A stretch of DNA of 64,000 nucleotides, taken from NCBI RefSeq assembly GCF_003097635.1, contig NZ_QCZI01000007.1, positions 1-64,000 on the forward strand, in the 5' to 3' direction. The first letter of the stretch is position 1, and each line of letters opens with the position of its first letter. The position numbers and the translations under genes are program-made. This document shows, piece by piece, positions 27,805 to 35,610 of this stretch. The notes beneath the pieces are model-generated. The model worked only from the letters and a program-made list of their open reading frames with translations, did no database searches and was not told the origin of the DNA. This DNA comes from Flavobacterium psychrotolerans (lineage in GTDB: Bacteria; Bacteroidota; Bacteroidia; Flavobacteriales; Flavobacteriaceae).

Positions 27805-28935
27805 TTACAATCTCTGGCTCATTTGTTTCACCATCATTTCCTTCCAAACTCTAAAATCTCCCGCTAAGATATGCTTTCTGGCTTCACGAACCAACCACAT
27901 ATAAAATCCAAGATTATGAATCGTAGCAATTTGTTTTCCTAAATATTCATTGGCAGCAAACAAATGCCGCAAATAGGCCTTCGTATACTCGGTATCCACA
28001 AAGGTTAATCCCATTTCATCCAAAGGAGAAAAATCGTCTTCCCATTTTTTGTTTTTGATGTTGATGGTTCCGTTTGCGGTAAACAACATTCCGTTTCTGG
28101 CGTTACGTGTTGGCATTACACAATCGAACATATCTACTCCTAGAGCAATATTTTCGAGTATATTTATAGGAGTTCCCACACCCATTAAATATCGTGGTCT
28201 ATCCTCCGGCAGAATATCACAAACCACCTCAGTCATGGCGTACATTTCTTCGGCGGGTTCTCCCACTGAAAGTCCACCAATGGCGTTACCCTGTTGCCTC
28301 GAATTTGCTATGTATTCTGCCGATTGTATCCTCAAATCCTTGTAAGTGCTTCCTTGAACAATAGGGAAAAAAGTTTGATCATAACCATATTTTGTTGGCA
28401 CTTTTTCTAAGTGATTAATGCAACGGGTTAACCAACGATGTGTCATGTGCATAGACCGCTGCGCATACCTAAAATCACAAGGATAAGGAGTGCATTCATC
28501 AAAGGCCATAATGATGTCAGCCCCAATGGTACGCTGAATTTCCATTACGTTTTCGGGTGTAAAAAAATGATAAGAACCATCAATATGCGATTTGAATTTT
28601 ACGCCTTCTTCCTTAATTTTCCGATTTGCAGAAAGCGAATACACTTGATACCCGCCAGAATCAGTTAAAATATTTCGGTCCCAATTCATGAATTTGTGCA
28701 ACCCGCCCGCTTTTTCCAAGATTTGGGTTTGCGGACGCAGGTATAAATGATAGGTGTTTCCTAAAATAATATCGGGGTTTATTTCTTCTTTCAATTCCCG
28801 TTGGTGCACCCCTTTTACAGAAGCTACGGTACCCACCGGCATAAAAATTGGAGTTTCAATCACACCATGATCAGTGGTAATACTTCCAGCTCTAGCTTTC
28901 GTATGGGGATCTTTTTGCAGTAAATCAAATTTCAT
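27805..28935 (-). CDS. tgt: tRNA-guanine transglycosylase lacking the zinc cysteines
   Basis: A 376-residue enzyme that replaces the wobble guanine of GUN-anticodon tRNAs with the queuine precursor preQ1. The (beta/alpha)8 barrel shows LTDSGGYQVYSL with the general acid/base Asp (about 92), MAFDECTPYP, and the nucleophile Asp in VDMFDCVMPTRNARNG. The C-terminal zinc site of bacterial TGT (CxCxxC...H) is not there: before YTKAYLRHLFAAN, where the cysteines belong, the sequence is DEMGLTFVDTE. Only the later His (ATIHN) remains. I believe this is shared by related Bacteroidota TGTs, but it should be compared. It is the first gene of tgt-lptF/G-eamA. Confidence 0.93.
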   Translation of the reverse strand: MKFDLLQKDPHTKARAGSITTDHGVIETPIFMPVGTVASVKGVHQRELKEEINPDIILGNTYHLYLRPQTQILEKAGGLHKFMNWDRNILTDSGGYQVYSLSANRKIKEEGVKFKSHIDGSYHFFTPENVMEIQRTIGADIIMAFDECTPYPCDFRYAQRSMHMTHRWLTRCINHLEKVPTKYGYDQTFFPIVQGSTYKDLRIQSAEYIANSRQQGNAIGGLSVGEPAEEMYAMTEVVCDILPEDRPRYLMGVGTPINILENIALGVDMFDCVMPTRNARNGMLFTANGTINIKNKKWEDDFSPLDEMGLTFVDTEYTKAYLRHLFAANEYLGKQIATIHNLGFYMWLVREARKHILAGDFRVWKEMMVKQMSQRL

Positions 28936-28954
28936 AAAATCATTTTTCAGTCGG

Positions 28955-28962
28955 CAAAGATA
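28955..28962 (-). promoter_or_regulatory. -7 element for tgt
   Basis: The minus strand reads TATCTTTG 19 bases before the tgt ATG, implying a leader of about 13 nt. No clear -33 element is present. In the rest of the 543-base gap to 29479 I see only a short open stretch (about 40 codons ending at 29270) that I cannot assign. Confidence 0.45.
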
Positions 28963-29478
28963 ATTTATTTAAGATTTAGGAATTGCGATTTAGTATTTTA
29001 TTTAACAAGACTGTTTAAAGATAAAAACTAAAAATAATTATACTTTATTTCTATAAAATTTTCGTGCTGCATTTATGGAAACCATTTCTCTTATCATCTC
29101 TTTTCACTTCTCGTTTATATGTTCTCCAGAGAAAAATACGATGATTATGACCCCCTTTAACATGGGATATGACTCCCAATTTTGATTTGGATTTCAAGTC
29201 ACAATCTTTTTTCAAAGGACAACTTTATCCCTACAAAAATTTAGGAATTGGCATTTTAATAAGAAGCGGATAGCATTTTTGAAAATAGATTCTATTATTA
29301 TTTTGGCTTGACATTTTTTTTGTCTAAATCATATTATTCCTATATACAATTAGTTAATTAACAATCGTTTATAGAATAATATATTTAATTTTATGTTGTT
29401 TAAAAAGCAGGAAATGAGTTTGTTAAATATAAAACTCCTTTCTAAAACTCCTTAAATTAATATTTAAAAACAATCATT

Positions 29479-30024
29479 ATGGAAACCACAATTAAAAAAC
29501 AAGAAGCTGGGAAAGCTAAATCAAGTGAAGCACAAAATTTGAGAGGTCTATTTGAAGTTGGTTTAAAAGACATTTACAATGCCGAAAAAGTGTTGACTAG
29601 AACGTTACCAAAAATGGTTAAAAATGCCACTTCGCCAGAATTGGTCAACGCCTTAAAAAGTCATCTAAATGAAGCGGAAGCACAAGTTTCCCGTTTAGAA
29701 CAGGTCTTTAATGCAGCAGGGCTAAAACCCAGTGACAAAAAATGTGAAGCAATGGAAGGATTGTTGAAAGAAAGCGAAGGAATCATGCAAGAAACCGTGA
29801 AAGGCGCGGTACGAGATGCTGGAATTATTGCCGCAGGACAAAAAGTAAAACACTATGAAATTGCAACCTATGGCACTTTACACGCCTTCGCAAAAACATT
29901 GGGAGAAAATAAAGCTGCTAATTTATTGGCCATGACACTTGATGAACAAAAAAAATCAGATGCCGCCTTGACTGGAATCGCTATGTCGGCCGTTAATGCT
30001 AATGCCGCTGTGGGTATACAGTAA
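29479..30024 (+). CDS. Ferritin-like DUF892 (YciE/YciF) protein
   Basis: A 181-residue all-helical protein of the YciE/YciF family (DUF892). The family block LRGLFEVGLKDIYNAEKVL at about residues 20-40 and the later HYEIATYGTLHAFAKTLGE at about 130-150 carry the Glu/His positions of a ferritin-like four-helix bundle. Members are induced by osmotic, oxidative or envelope stress in other bacteria; the activity is not established. It has its own terminator and no operon partner. The first 20 residues are Lys/Glu-rich and look disordered. Confidence 0.85.
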   Translation: METTIKKQEAGKAKSSEAQNLRGLFEVGLKDIYNAEKVLTRTLPKMVKNATSPELVNALKSHLNEAEAQVSRLEQVFNAAGLKPSDKKCEAMEGLLKESEGIMQETVKGAVRDAGIIAAGQKVKHYEIATYGTLHAFAKTLGENKAANLLAMTLDEQKKSDAALTGIAMSAVNANAAVGIQ

Positions 30025-30060
30025 GGATTTTGGTTACGGTTTTTTACTCTAAATAATTAG

Positions 30061-30085
30061 GCCTGCTTCTTGCAGGCTTTTTTTG
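30061..30085 (+). terminator. Terminator after the DUF892 gene
   Basis: GCCTGC-TTCTT-GCAGGC followed by eight T's, 36 bases after the stop codon. Confidence 0.9.
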
Positions 30086-30226
30086 TTATTGTAGTTCTAC
30101 TCATTAGTGTCAGCAAATAAAATATTAAAAATAAACAAGATTGTCAAATAATATGGTGATTATTTAAAATATAGTATACGATTTTAGTAATCTCTATAAA
30201 TTCCTTAATAACTATTCCTAAAATCA

Positions 30227-30257
30227 TTTGTCATAAGCAAAATAAAAATTACTTTTG
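30227..30257 (+). promoter_or_regulatory. Transketolase operon promoter
   Basis: TTTG (30227-30230), exactly 19 bases, then TACTTTTG followed by C (30250-30257) is a complete Bacteroidota promoter. The leader to the ATG at 30283 would be about 20 nt. Confidence 0.8.
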
Positions 30258-30282
30258 CCACAGTTTAACTTTAACTTACAAA

Positions 30283-31134
30283 ATGAAGCCTAACATACAA
30301 CAATTAAATGACTTAACAATTCAAGTCAGAAGAGACATTCTTCGCATGGTTCACGCAGTAAATTCAGGTCACCCAGGTGGTTCTCTTGGATGTACTGAAT
30401 TCTTGGTAGCACTTTACCAAAACCTTATGGATCGCAAAGAAGGTTTTGATATGAATGGAGTTGGTGAAGATCTTTTCTTCCTTTCAAACGGTCACATTTC
30501 ACCCGTTTTTTACAGCGTTTTAGCAAGAAGTGGCTATTTTCCCGTTTCGGAATTAGCGACTTTTCGTCTTATCAATACACGATTACAAGGGCACCCAACC
30601 ACACATGATGGTTTGCCAGGTGTGAGAATAGCCTCTGGATCATTGGGTCAAGGATTATCTGTGGCAATTGGAGCTGCCCAGGCAAAAAAATTAAATGGAG
30701 ACAATCACATCATCTATACACTTCACGGTGATGGCGAGTTGCAAGAAGGTCAGAATTGGGAAGCCATTATGTATGCTTCCGCAAAAAAAGTAGACAATCT
30801 TATTGCTACAGTCGACCTTAACGGAAAACAAATTGACGGAACAACGGACGAGGTTTTATGTATGGGAAGTATCCGTGCTAAATTTGAAGCTTTTGATTGG
30901 GATGTTTTGGAAATTAAAGAAGGAAATAACTTAGAAGCCATTATTGCTGGAATGACCGAAGCAAAATCAAGAACTGGAAAAGGAAAACCGGTTTGTGTGC
31001 TGTTACATACCGAAATGGGTAATGGGGTTGACTTCATGATGTTCAGTCATGCTTGGCATGGTAAAGCACCTAATGATGCTCAGTTAGAAAATGCTTTAGG
31101 TCAAAATTATACTGAAGGAGAAAGCGACTATTAA
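30283..31134 (+). CDS. Transketolase, N-terminal (TPP-binding) subunit
   Basis: A 283-residue protein equal to the N-terminal third of a standard transketolase, carrying the thiamine diphosphate and Mg2+ site. Visible are SGHPGGSLGCTEFL, GQGLSVAIGAA and the GDGELQEGQNWEA motif that binds TPP-Mg. With the next gene it forms the split enzyme that exchanges two-carbon units between sugar phosphates in the pentose phosphate pathway. The split form is common in Bacteroidota and Archaea. The partner starts 120 bases downstream, after a palindromic spacer. Confidence 0.95.
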   Translation: MKPNIQQLNDLTIQVRRDILRMVHAVNSGHPGGSLGCTEFLVALYQNLMDRKEGFDMNGVGEDLFFLSNGHISPVFYSVLARSGYFPVSELATFRLINTRLQGHPTTHDGLPGVRIASGSLGQGLSVAIGAAQAKKLNGDNHIIYTLHGDGELQEGQNWEAIMYASAKKVDNLIATVDLNGKQIDGTTDEVLCMGSIRAKFEAFDWDVLEIKEGNNLEAIIAGMTEAKSRTGKGKPVCVLLHTEMGNGVDFMMFSHAWHGKAPNDAQLENALGQNYTEGESDY

Positions 31135-31137
31135 TCC

Positions 31138-31250
31138 CCTCCTTACCTACCGCCTCGGCGGGAAGGAACAGCTACAAAATTGATAAATAAAATATAAAAA
31201 CCTATTTACCCCAATAGGAACTCCCCTCATTCGGAGGGGTTGGGGGAGGA
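31138..31250 (+). repeat. Palindromic intergenic elements between the transketolase halves
   Basis: Two GC-rich dyads occur in an AT-rich genome: CCTTACCTACCGCCTCGGCGGGAAGG split as CCTTACCTACCGCC and TCGGCGGGAAGG (31141-31166), and CTCCCCTCATTCGGAGGGG followed by TTGGGGGAGG (31221-31249). The second ends six bases before the partner gene's ATG and so supplies its GGAGG. A relative of the second lies at 32221-32258. Confidence 0.65.
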
Positions 31251-31254
31251 AAAA

Positions 31255-32208
31255 ATGAAAAAATATACAAATACAGGAAGTAAAGATACACGTTCAGGCT
31301 TCGGAGCAGGAATGACTGAATTGGGTCAAAAAAACGAAAATGTGGTAGCGTTATGTGCCGACTTAATTGGCTCTTTAAAATTTGACGATTTTAAGAAAAA
31401 TCACCCCGAGCGCTTTTTCCAAATCGGAATTGCAGAGGCAAATATGATTGGGATTGCAGCAGGATTGACCATTGGTGGAAAAATTCCTTTTACGGGAACT
31501 TTTGCTAACTTTTCTACAGGAAGAGTTTATGACCAAATTCGTCAATCGGTTGCCTATTCTGATAAAAACGTAAAAATTTGCGCTTCACACGCTGGGTTAA
31601 CATTAGGAGAAGATGGCGCTACACATCAAATCTTAGAAGATATCGGATTGATGAAAATGTTGCCAGGAATGACGGTAATCAATACCTGCGATTACAATCA
31701 GACCAAAGCGGCTACATTGGCCATTGCGGACCATCATGGACCTGTTTATTTACGTTTTGGACGACCAGTTGTCCCTAACTTTATGCCTTCTGATGAAGTT
31801 TTCGAAATTGGGAAAGCCATCCTTCTAAACGAAGGTACTGACGTAACAATTGTTGCAACAGGACATTTGGTTTGGGAAGCTTTAATCGCCGCTGAAGCTT
31901 TGGAATCCAAAGGAATTTCTGCAGAAGTAATCAATATTCACACCATTAAACCTTTAGATGAAGCAGCTATTTTAAAATCATTAGCTAAAACAAAATGTAT
32001 TGTTACTGCCGAAGAGCATAACATTCTTGGTGGTTTAGGAGAAAGCGTTTCTAGAGTTTTGGCATTAAACACCCCATCTCCACAAGAATTTGTTGCTGTT
32101 CAGGATAGTTTTGGAGAAAGCGGAACTCCAGAGCAACTAATGGAAAAATACAAACTGAACAACCAGGCGATTGTTGAAGCAGTTGAAAGAGTAATCAAAA
32201 GAAAATAA
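31255..32208 (+). CDS. Transketolase, C-terminal (pyrimidine-binding) subunit
   Basis: A 317-residue protein covering the pyrimidine-binding and C-terminal domains of transketolase. RSGFGAGMTELGQKNENVVAL opens the Pyr domain; the catalytic Glu that activates TPP is in FFQIGIAEANMIGIAAGL. The C-terminal domain starts near VTIVATGHLVWEAL. It pairs with the preceding subunit. The longest frame begins at 31240 with five extra codons inside the palindromic spacer; the ATG at 31255 has GGGGGAGG just upstream, an unusually good ribosome binding site for this phylum. Family comparison supports this start. Confidence 0.95.
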   Translation: MKKYTNTGSKDTRSGFGAGMTELGQKNENVVALCADLIGSLKFDDFKKNHPERFFQIGIAEANMIGIAAGLTIGGKIPFTGTFANFSTGRVYDQIRQSVAYSDKNVKICASHAGLTLGEDGATHQILEDIGLMKMLPGMTVINTCDYNQTKAATLAIADHHGPVYLRFGRPVVPNFMPSDEVFEIGKAILLNEGTDVTIVATGHLVWEALIAAEALESKGISAEVINIHTIKPLDEAAILKSLAKTKCIVTAEEHNILGGLGESVSRVLALNTPSPQEFVAVQDSFGESGTPEQLMEKYKLNNQAIVEAVERVIKRK

Positions 32209-32220
32209 TAACAAATCCAA

Positions 32221-32258
32221 TCTCTTCCTCTCCTTTTGAGAGAGGGTTGGGGTGAGGA
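32221..32258 (+). repeat. Palindromic intergenic element
   Basis: CCTCTCCTTTTGAGAGAGG followed by GTTGGGGTGAGG has the same layout (short GC palindrome, then GTTGGGG-GAGG) as 31221-31249. It is an intergenic repeat of one family, here right after the transketolase stop. Confidence 0.55.
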
Positions 32259-32265
32259 AAATATA

Positions 32266-32303
32266 AAAAATCCCGACTCGTTTTTAGGAACAAGTCGGGA
32301 TTT
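32266..32303 (+). terminator. Bidirectional terminator between transketolase and the FKBP gene
   Basis: AAAAATCCCGACT and AGTCGGGATTTCT form a strong stem around CGTTTTTAGGAACA, with A/T-rich flanks on both sides, between convergent genes. Confidence 0.85.
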
Positions 32304-32328
32304 CTATTTGAAAGATATTCCAATTACA

Positions 32329-33306
32329 TTAATGACACGTTTTGTTTAAATGTTTTTTAATTCCATTTGTTGTCCCGCTACAATCCTGAATTAAATCATA
32401 ACTTGTAGGCAACACGCCATTAATCTTGATTTCATTTTTGGTCAAATAACCGTCCCCATCATCGTCAATATCCAAATAATTTTGCACCCCATCACCATCA
32501 GTATCGTCATTGGTAAAATCACCATCACCGTTTAAGTCTTCGTCGACTGAAAGAATACCATCTCCATCTTGATCCGCTCGTTTCATATCATATAATTTAA
32601 ACGAGAAAACTAGAGATGAGTAAGCGGGTATCGTAGAAGTAGTAACATTATAATATGCCAGCCCCGAGGGTAAAAACATTACTCCTGCGCCAAAATTAAG
32701 GTACGACGCTGGATCTGGGCTTGGTGTAGCATCAAAACTACCTGTCTTAAACAAAGGGAAAATTTCAGCCCAACCCCTAATCGTTCTGTCCAATGCTAAT
32801 CGTTGTTGCGGGTAAAGTACCGTTTCAAAAACAGTAGATGTAATATCTGTAACAGTTATACTATTGGTAGTTGTAGACTTATTGGTTAGATAGGAGCCGC
32901 TGTATGCAGCCAAAACCTCATCTACGCGGCAAGGCGATTTTCCGTCTACGTCATTATCAGCTCGAAATTTCAAATAATATACTTCATAATCAATATCGTG
33001 AAGCCTTACTTTTTTAATTGAAAGTTTAGGAAATGTGGGGCTATCCAATAAAGACATAATGGACGGCTGACTCCCATTTACGGGAATCTTAGTTAATTTT
33101 ACATCTTGATCATCAGTAAATCCTGGATGATTCATGACGCTCTCTATATAATAGGTTCTGAGATAATTTTCGATTGTCTCTTTATCTGTTGAATTTTGAA
33201 CTCCATATTCCCTCAATGGCACAGATGCAACGGTATCGGATTTATTGCATGAAAATAATACAAACGTGACAGAAATTAGAAGGAAATAAAGCTTAAATTT
33301 GTTCAT
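32329..33306 (-). CDS. FKBP-type lipoprotein with calcium-binding-like repeats
   Basis: A 325-residue exported lipoprotein. The signal peptide MNKFKLYFLLISVTFVLFSC ends in a lipobox with Cys20. The longest frame adds 11 residues upstream that spoil this signal, so the ATG at 33306 is used. Residues about 70-255 resemble the divergent FKBP-type peptidyl-prolyl isomerases of Flavobacteria (GWAEIFPLFKTGS, GAGVMFLPSGLAYY). A C-terminal segment of about 60 residues has acidic repeats (DQDGDGILS, NGDGDFTND, DTDGDGVQNY, DIDDDGDGY) of the thrombospondin type 3 kind that bind Ca2+. Isomerase activity is not assured. It is probably anchored facing the periplasm or surface. Confidence 0.75.
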   Translation of the reverse strand: MNKFKLYFLLISVTFVLFSCNKSDTVASVPLREYGVQNSTDKETIENYLRTYYIESVMNHPGFTDDQDVKLTKIPVNGSQPSIMSLLDSPTFPKLSIKKVRLHDIDYEVYYLKFRADNDVDGKSPCRVDEVLAAYSGSYLTNKSTTTNSITVTDITSTVFETVLYPQQRLALDRTIRGWAEIFPLFKTGSFDATPSPDPASYLNFGAGVMFLPSGLAYYNVTTSTIPAYSSLVFSFKLYDMKRADQDGDGILSVDEDLNGDGDFTNDDTDGDGVQNYLDIDDDGDGYLTKNEIKINGVLPTSYDLIQDCSGTTNGIKKHLNKTCH

Positions 33307-33385
33307 TATTGAGAATTTTTTTAGGAGTGCAAGATACAATTTTGATTCATTTTTGTAAACTATTTAACGTCGATTTTGGAAAAAT

Positions 33386-33766
33386 ATGAGAGTTGATAAA
33401 TTTTTATGGTGTGTACGATATTATAAGACCCGAAATATGGTTACCGAGGCTTGCAAAAAAAATCACATAACTGTAAACGGCCAAATTGCAAAGCCTTCAA
33501 AAGAGGTTTTTGCCACAGACAAAATCACTTTTAGGAAAGATCAAATCACGCAAATAATAACGGTTTTAGATATTCCCGAAAGCCGTGTTGGTGCAAAATT
33601 GGTAGATATTTACAGAAAAAACGAAACCTCAGCAGAAGCCTATCAGCATTTAGAATTACTGAAGTTGGCCAAAGAACATTACAGAAAAACGGGTGATGGG
33701 AGACCCACCAAAAAAGACCGTAGAGACTTAGATGATTTTGGAACTGAAAATGAAATAGACCATTAA
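33386..33766 (+). CDS. S4-domain RNA-binding protein (Hsp15/HslR family)
   Basis: A 126-residue basic protein beginning with an S4 RNA-binding domain: MRVDKFLWCVRYYKTRNMVTE, then ITVNGQIAKPSKEV. The C-terminal RKTGDGRPTKKDRRDLDDF tail is typical of HslR/Hsp15 relatives. E. coli Hsp15 binds stalled 50S subunits carrying peptidyl-tRNA and helps recycle them. It lies 44 bases ahead of a phosphoribosyltransferase gene and divergent from the FKBP gene. Confidence 0.88.
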   Translation: MRVDKFLWCVRYYKTRNMVTEACKKNHITVNGQIAKPSKEVFATDKITFRKDQITQIITVLDIPESRVGAKLVDIYRKNETSAEAYQHLELLKLAKEHYRKTGDGRPTKKDRRDLDDFGTENEIDH

Positions 33767-33810
33767 CCTTCCTGTAGAACAATTTTTCCCTTTATTAAAA
33801 AATTAAAAAA

Positions 33811-34308
33811 ATGGCACAGAATATCATCCTTAACAATGTGGAGATAGAACACAAAATAAAAAGAATAGCCTATCAAATCTTCGAAACCTTTGTTGACGAA
33901 GATGTGATTGTTATTGCAGGAATTGCAAAAAATGGTTATATTTTTGCCGAAAAAATCGCTCAGGCTTTGACGGCAATTTCGGGTATAAAAGTTACACTCT
34001 GTGAAGTTTATATCAACAAAACAAATCCGAATTCAACTATCACCACTTCAATATCAAAAGAAGATTATGAAAACAAAGGTCTCGTTCTTGTAGATGATGT
34101 TTTAAATTCGGGAACAACTCTAGTCTATGGCGTTAAACATTTTCTTGAAGTGCCTTTAAAGAAATTTAAAACCGCCGTGTTGGTAGACAGAAATCATAAA
34201 AAATACCCCGTGAAAGCCGATTTTAAAGGTATTTCACTAAGCACTTCCTTACAGGAGCACGTTCAGGTCGTATTCGGAAAAGAATCAAGTCATGCTTATC
34301 TAAACTAA
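33811..34308 (+). CDS. Phosphoribosyltransferase family protein
   Basis: A 165-residue type I phosphoribosyltransferase. The PRPP-binding signature is GLVLVDDVLNSGTTLVYG (about residues 90-107), with a preceding AGIAKNGYIFAEKIAQ loop. The substrate-selecting hood is short, so whether it acts on a pyrimidine, a purine or is a PyrR-like regulator cannot be decided. It is cotranscribed with the S4 gene and overlaps the 3' end of the convergent shikimate kinase gene by 9 bases. Confidence 0.85.
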   Translation: MAQNIILNNVEIEHKIKRIAYQIFETFVDEDVIVIAGIAKNGYIFAEKIAQALTAISGIKVTLCEVYINKTNPNSTITTSISKEDYENKGLVLVDDVLNSGTTLVYGVKHFLEVPLKKFKTAVLVDRNHKKYPVKADFKGISLSTSLQEHVQVVFGKESSHAYLN

Positions 34309-34818
34309 AATTGCTTTTATTTCCGAAACCGTTTCCTGTGGAGATTTATTATCTGTCAAGATGGTATATTTAGCCTTATTATAATAAAAGCTTCTCTCAA
34401 AAAGATGTTTGGCAATAAACTCTTTCATCTCACCCTCATTTTTATTGGCAATTAAAGGCCTATTTATTTTTTGATTACGTAACCTTTCATATAATTTATC
34501 TACGGATGCCTTAAGATAGATTGTAGTGATGCCTTCCCCATACAATAGTTCTTGATTGTTGGTAAAACATGGCGTTCCTCCTCCCAAACTCAAAATCATA
34601 TTATCATCGGACTGGACTATTTTTTTTAAAACCTCATGTTCCAATTTTCTAAAATAGACCTCACCTTTTTGCTCAAAAATAGTTACAACAGATAAATTGA
34701 GCTCTTTTTCTATGGTTTCATCCAGATCTTGGAAACCAAAATTTATGCTTTTTGACAGCAACTTGGCAATTGTTGACTTCCCTGAGCCCATATACCCTAT
34801 TAAAATTATTTTCTTCAT
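34300..34818 (-). CDS. aroK: Shikimate kinase
   Basis: A 172-residue P-loop kinase that phosphorylates shikimate in chorismate synthesis. The Walker A motif GYMGSGKSTIAKLL is at residues 8-21, the shikimate-binding DLDETIEKE near 31, and the LGGGTPC loop near 80. The lid arginines lie in LRNQKINRPL. Full length for the family. It is a single gene with a 9-base tail-to-tail overlap with the phosphoribosyltransferase gene. Confidence 0.95.
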   Translation of the reverse strand: MKKIILIGYMGSGKSTIAKLLSKSINFGFQDLDETIEKELNLSVVTIFEQKGEVYFRKLEHEVLKKIVQSDDNMILSLGGGTPCFTNNQELLYGEGITTIYLKASVDKLYERLRNQKINRPLIANKNEGEMKEFIAKHLFERSFYYNKAKYTILTDNKSPQETVSEIKAILV

Positions 34819-34889
34819 AATAATAAAACCTTAAATATTAAGACATTAACGACAATTAGCAAAAAAAGACAAATTTAAAATAAAATAGC

Positions 34890-34921
34890 TTTGAAAAATA
34901 AATAATAACGCCTTATATTTG
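34890..34921 (+). promoter_or_regulatory. tRNA-Lys promoter
   Basis: TTTG (34890-34893), 20 bases, then TATATTTG followed by C (34914-34921). The first tRNA-Lys begins 25 bases after the -7 element. The transcript's first bases GCACCCGCATTGAAG match those behind the promoter at the left edge of the window. Confidence 0.8.
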
Positions 34922-34945
34922 CACCCGCATTGAAGAAATGATAAT

Positions 34946-35018
34946 GACTTGATAGCTCAGTTGGTAGAGCACATCACTTTTAATGATGGGGTCCTGGGTT
35001 CGAGCCCCAGTCAGGTCA
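34946..35018 (+). tRNA. tRNA-Lys (anticodon TTT)
   Basis: A 73-nt cloverleaf: acceptor GACTTGA/TCAGGTC, D arm GCTC-AGTTGGTA-GAGC, anticodon arm CATCA-CTTTTAA-TGATG with anticodon TTT, T arm CTGGG-TTCGAGC-CCCAG, discriminator A. CCA is not encoded. It is the first of three tRNAs in a row. Confidence 0.98.
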
Positions 35019-35041
35019 CAAATTTACAATCTTCATGCTCC

Positions 35042-35114
35042 GACTTGATAGCTCAGTTGGTAGAGCACATCACTTTTAATGATGGGGTCCTGGGTTCGAG
35101 CCCCAGTCAGGTCA
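35042..35114 (+). tRNA. tRNA-Lys (anticodon TTT), second copy
   Basis: Identical over all 73 bases to the copy at 34946 and 23 bases behind it, a recent or gene-converted tandem duplication. CCA is not encoded. Confidence 0.98.
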
Positions 35115-35159
35115 CAATTAAAAAAGAGGCGTTGCATTGCAACGTCTCTGCTTTTTTTA

Positions 35160-35242
35160 GGCCACGTGGAGAAACGGTAGACTTGCCAGCTTGAGGGGCT
35201 GGTGCTCGCAAGGGCGTGCGGGTTCAAATCCCGCCGTGGTCA
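35160..35242 (+). tRNA. tRNA-Leu (anticodon GAG)
   Basis: An 83-nt class II tRNA: acceptor GGCCACG/CGTGGTC with one G-T pair, anticodon arm CCAGC-TTGAGGG-GCTGG with anticodon GAG, a long variable arm TGCTCGCAAGGGCG, and T arm GCGGG-TTCAAAT-CCCGC. CCA is not encoded. The following 35243-35560 is AT-rich and shows no gene. Confidence 0.96.
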
Positions 35243-35561
35243 CAATAAATATTGATTGTCATTTAATTGAAATATAGCTGATAATCCCATATTATAGTAC
35301 AAAAACTTCGATGATATTTTTACTTCATTCGAATTTTTATGGATTAAGTCCAAAACAATCCATCCTATTTTATAACTCCGAACCCTTTTAAATTTAATTT
35401 GTTAATTCTCAGACCAAACTAAATTACAGCCAGAAAGAGCATTTTTCAATATAACTAATTTTTTGAGTCAAATAAAAAATGAGGTCTCATGAATGTAAGA
35501 TATCGACAGGGCTCCATAAGTTATTCAAACTTATTTTACCAAATAATTTATGGACCTATCG

Positions 35562-35593
35562 TCAAACAAAATAATAACATTACTTTTGTTTAA
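35562..35593 (+). promoter_or_regulatory. Promoter and candidate operator of the CarH-like regulator
   Basis: TACTTTTG (35581-35588) is a perfect -7 element 22 bases before the ATG. Overlapping it is TTTTGTTTAA (35584-35593), and the same motif in inverse orientation, TCAAACAAAA, is at 35562-35571. The motif recurs twice in the crtI promoter, which suggests autoregulation by the regulator. Confidence 0.5.
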
Positions 35594-35610
35594 TAGATTT
35601 AAGCAAAGCA

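Noticed and set aside
29150..29270. Open stretch ending NLGIGILIRSG before the DUF892 gene
   Set aside because: About 40 codons without start, ribosome site or recognisable family; left as unexplained intergenic DNA.
34949..35194. 81-codon open frame containing two copies of IAQLVEHITFNDGVLGSSPS
   Set aside because: It is the translation of the two tRNA-Lys genes and is a well-known artefact.
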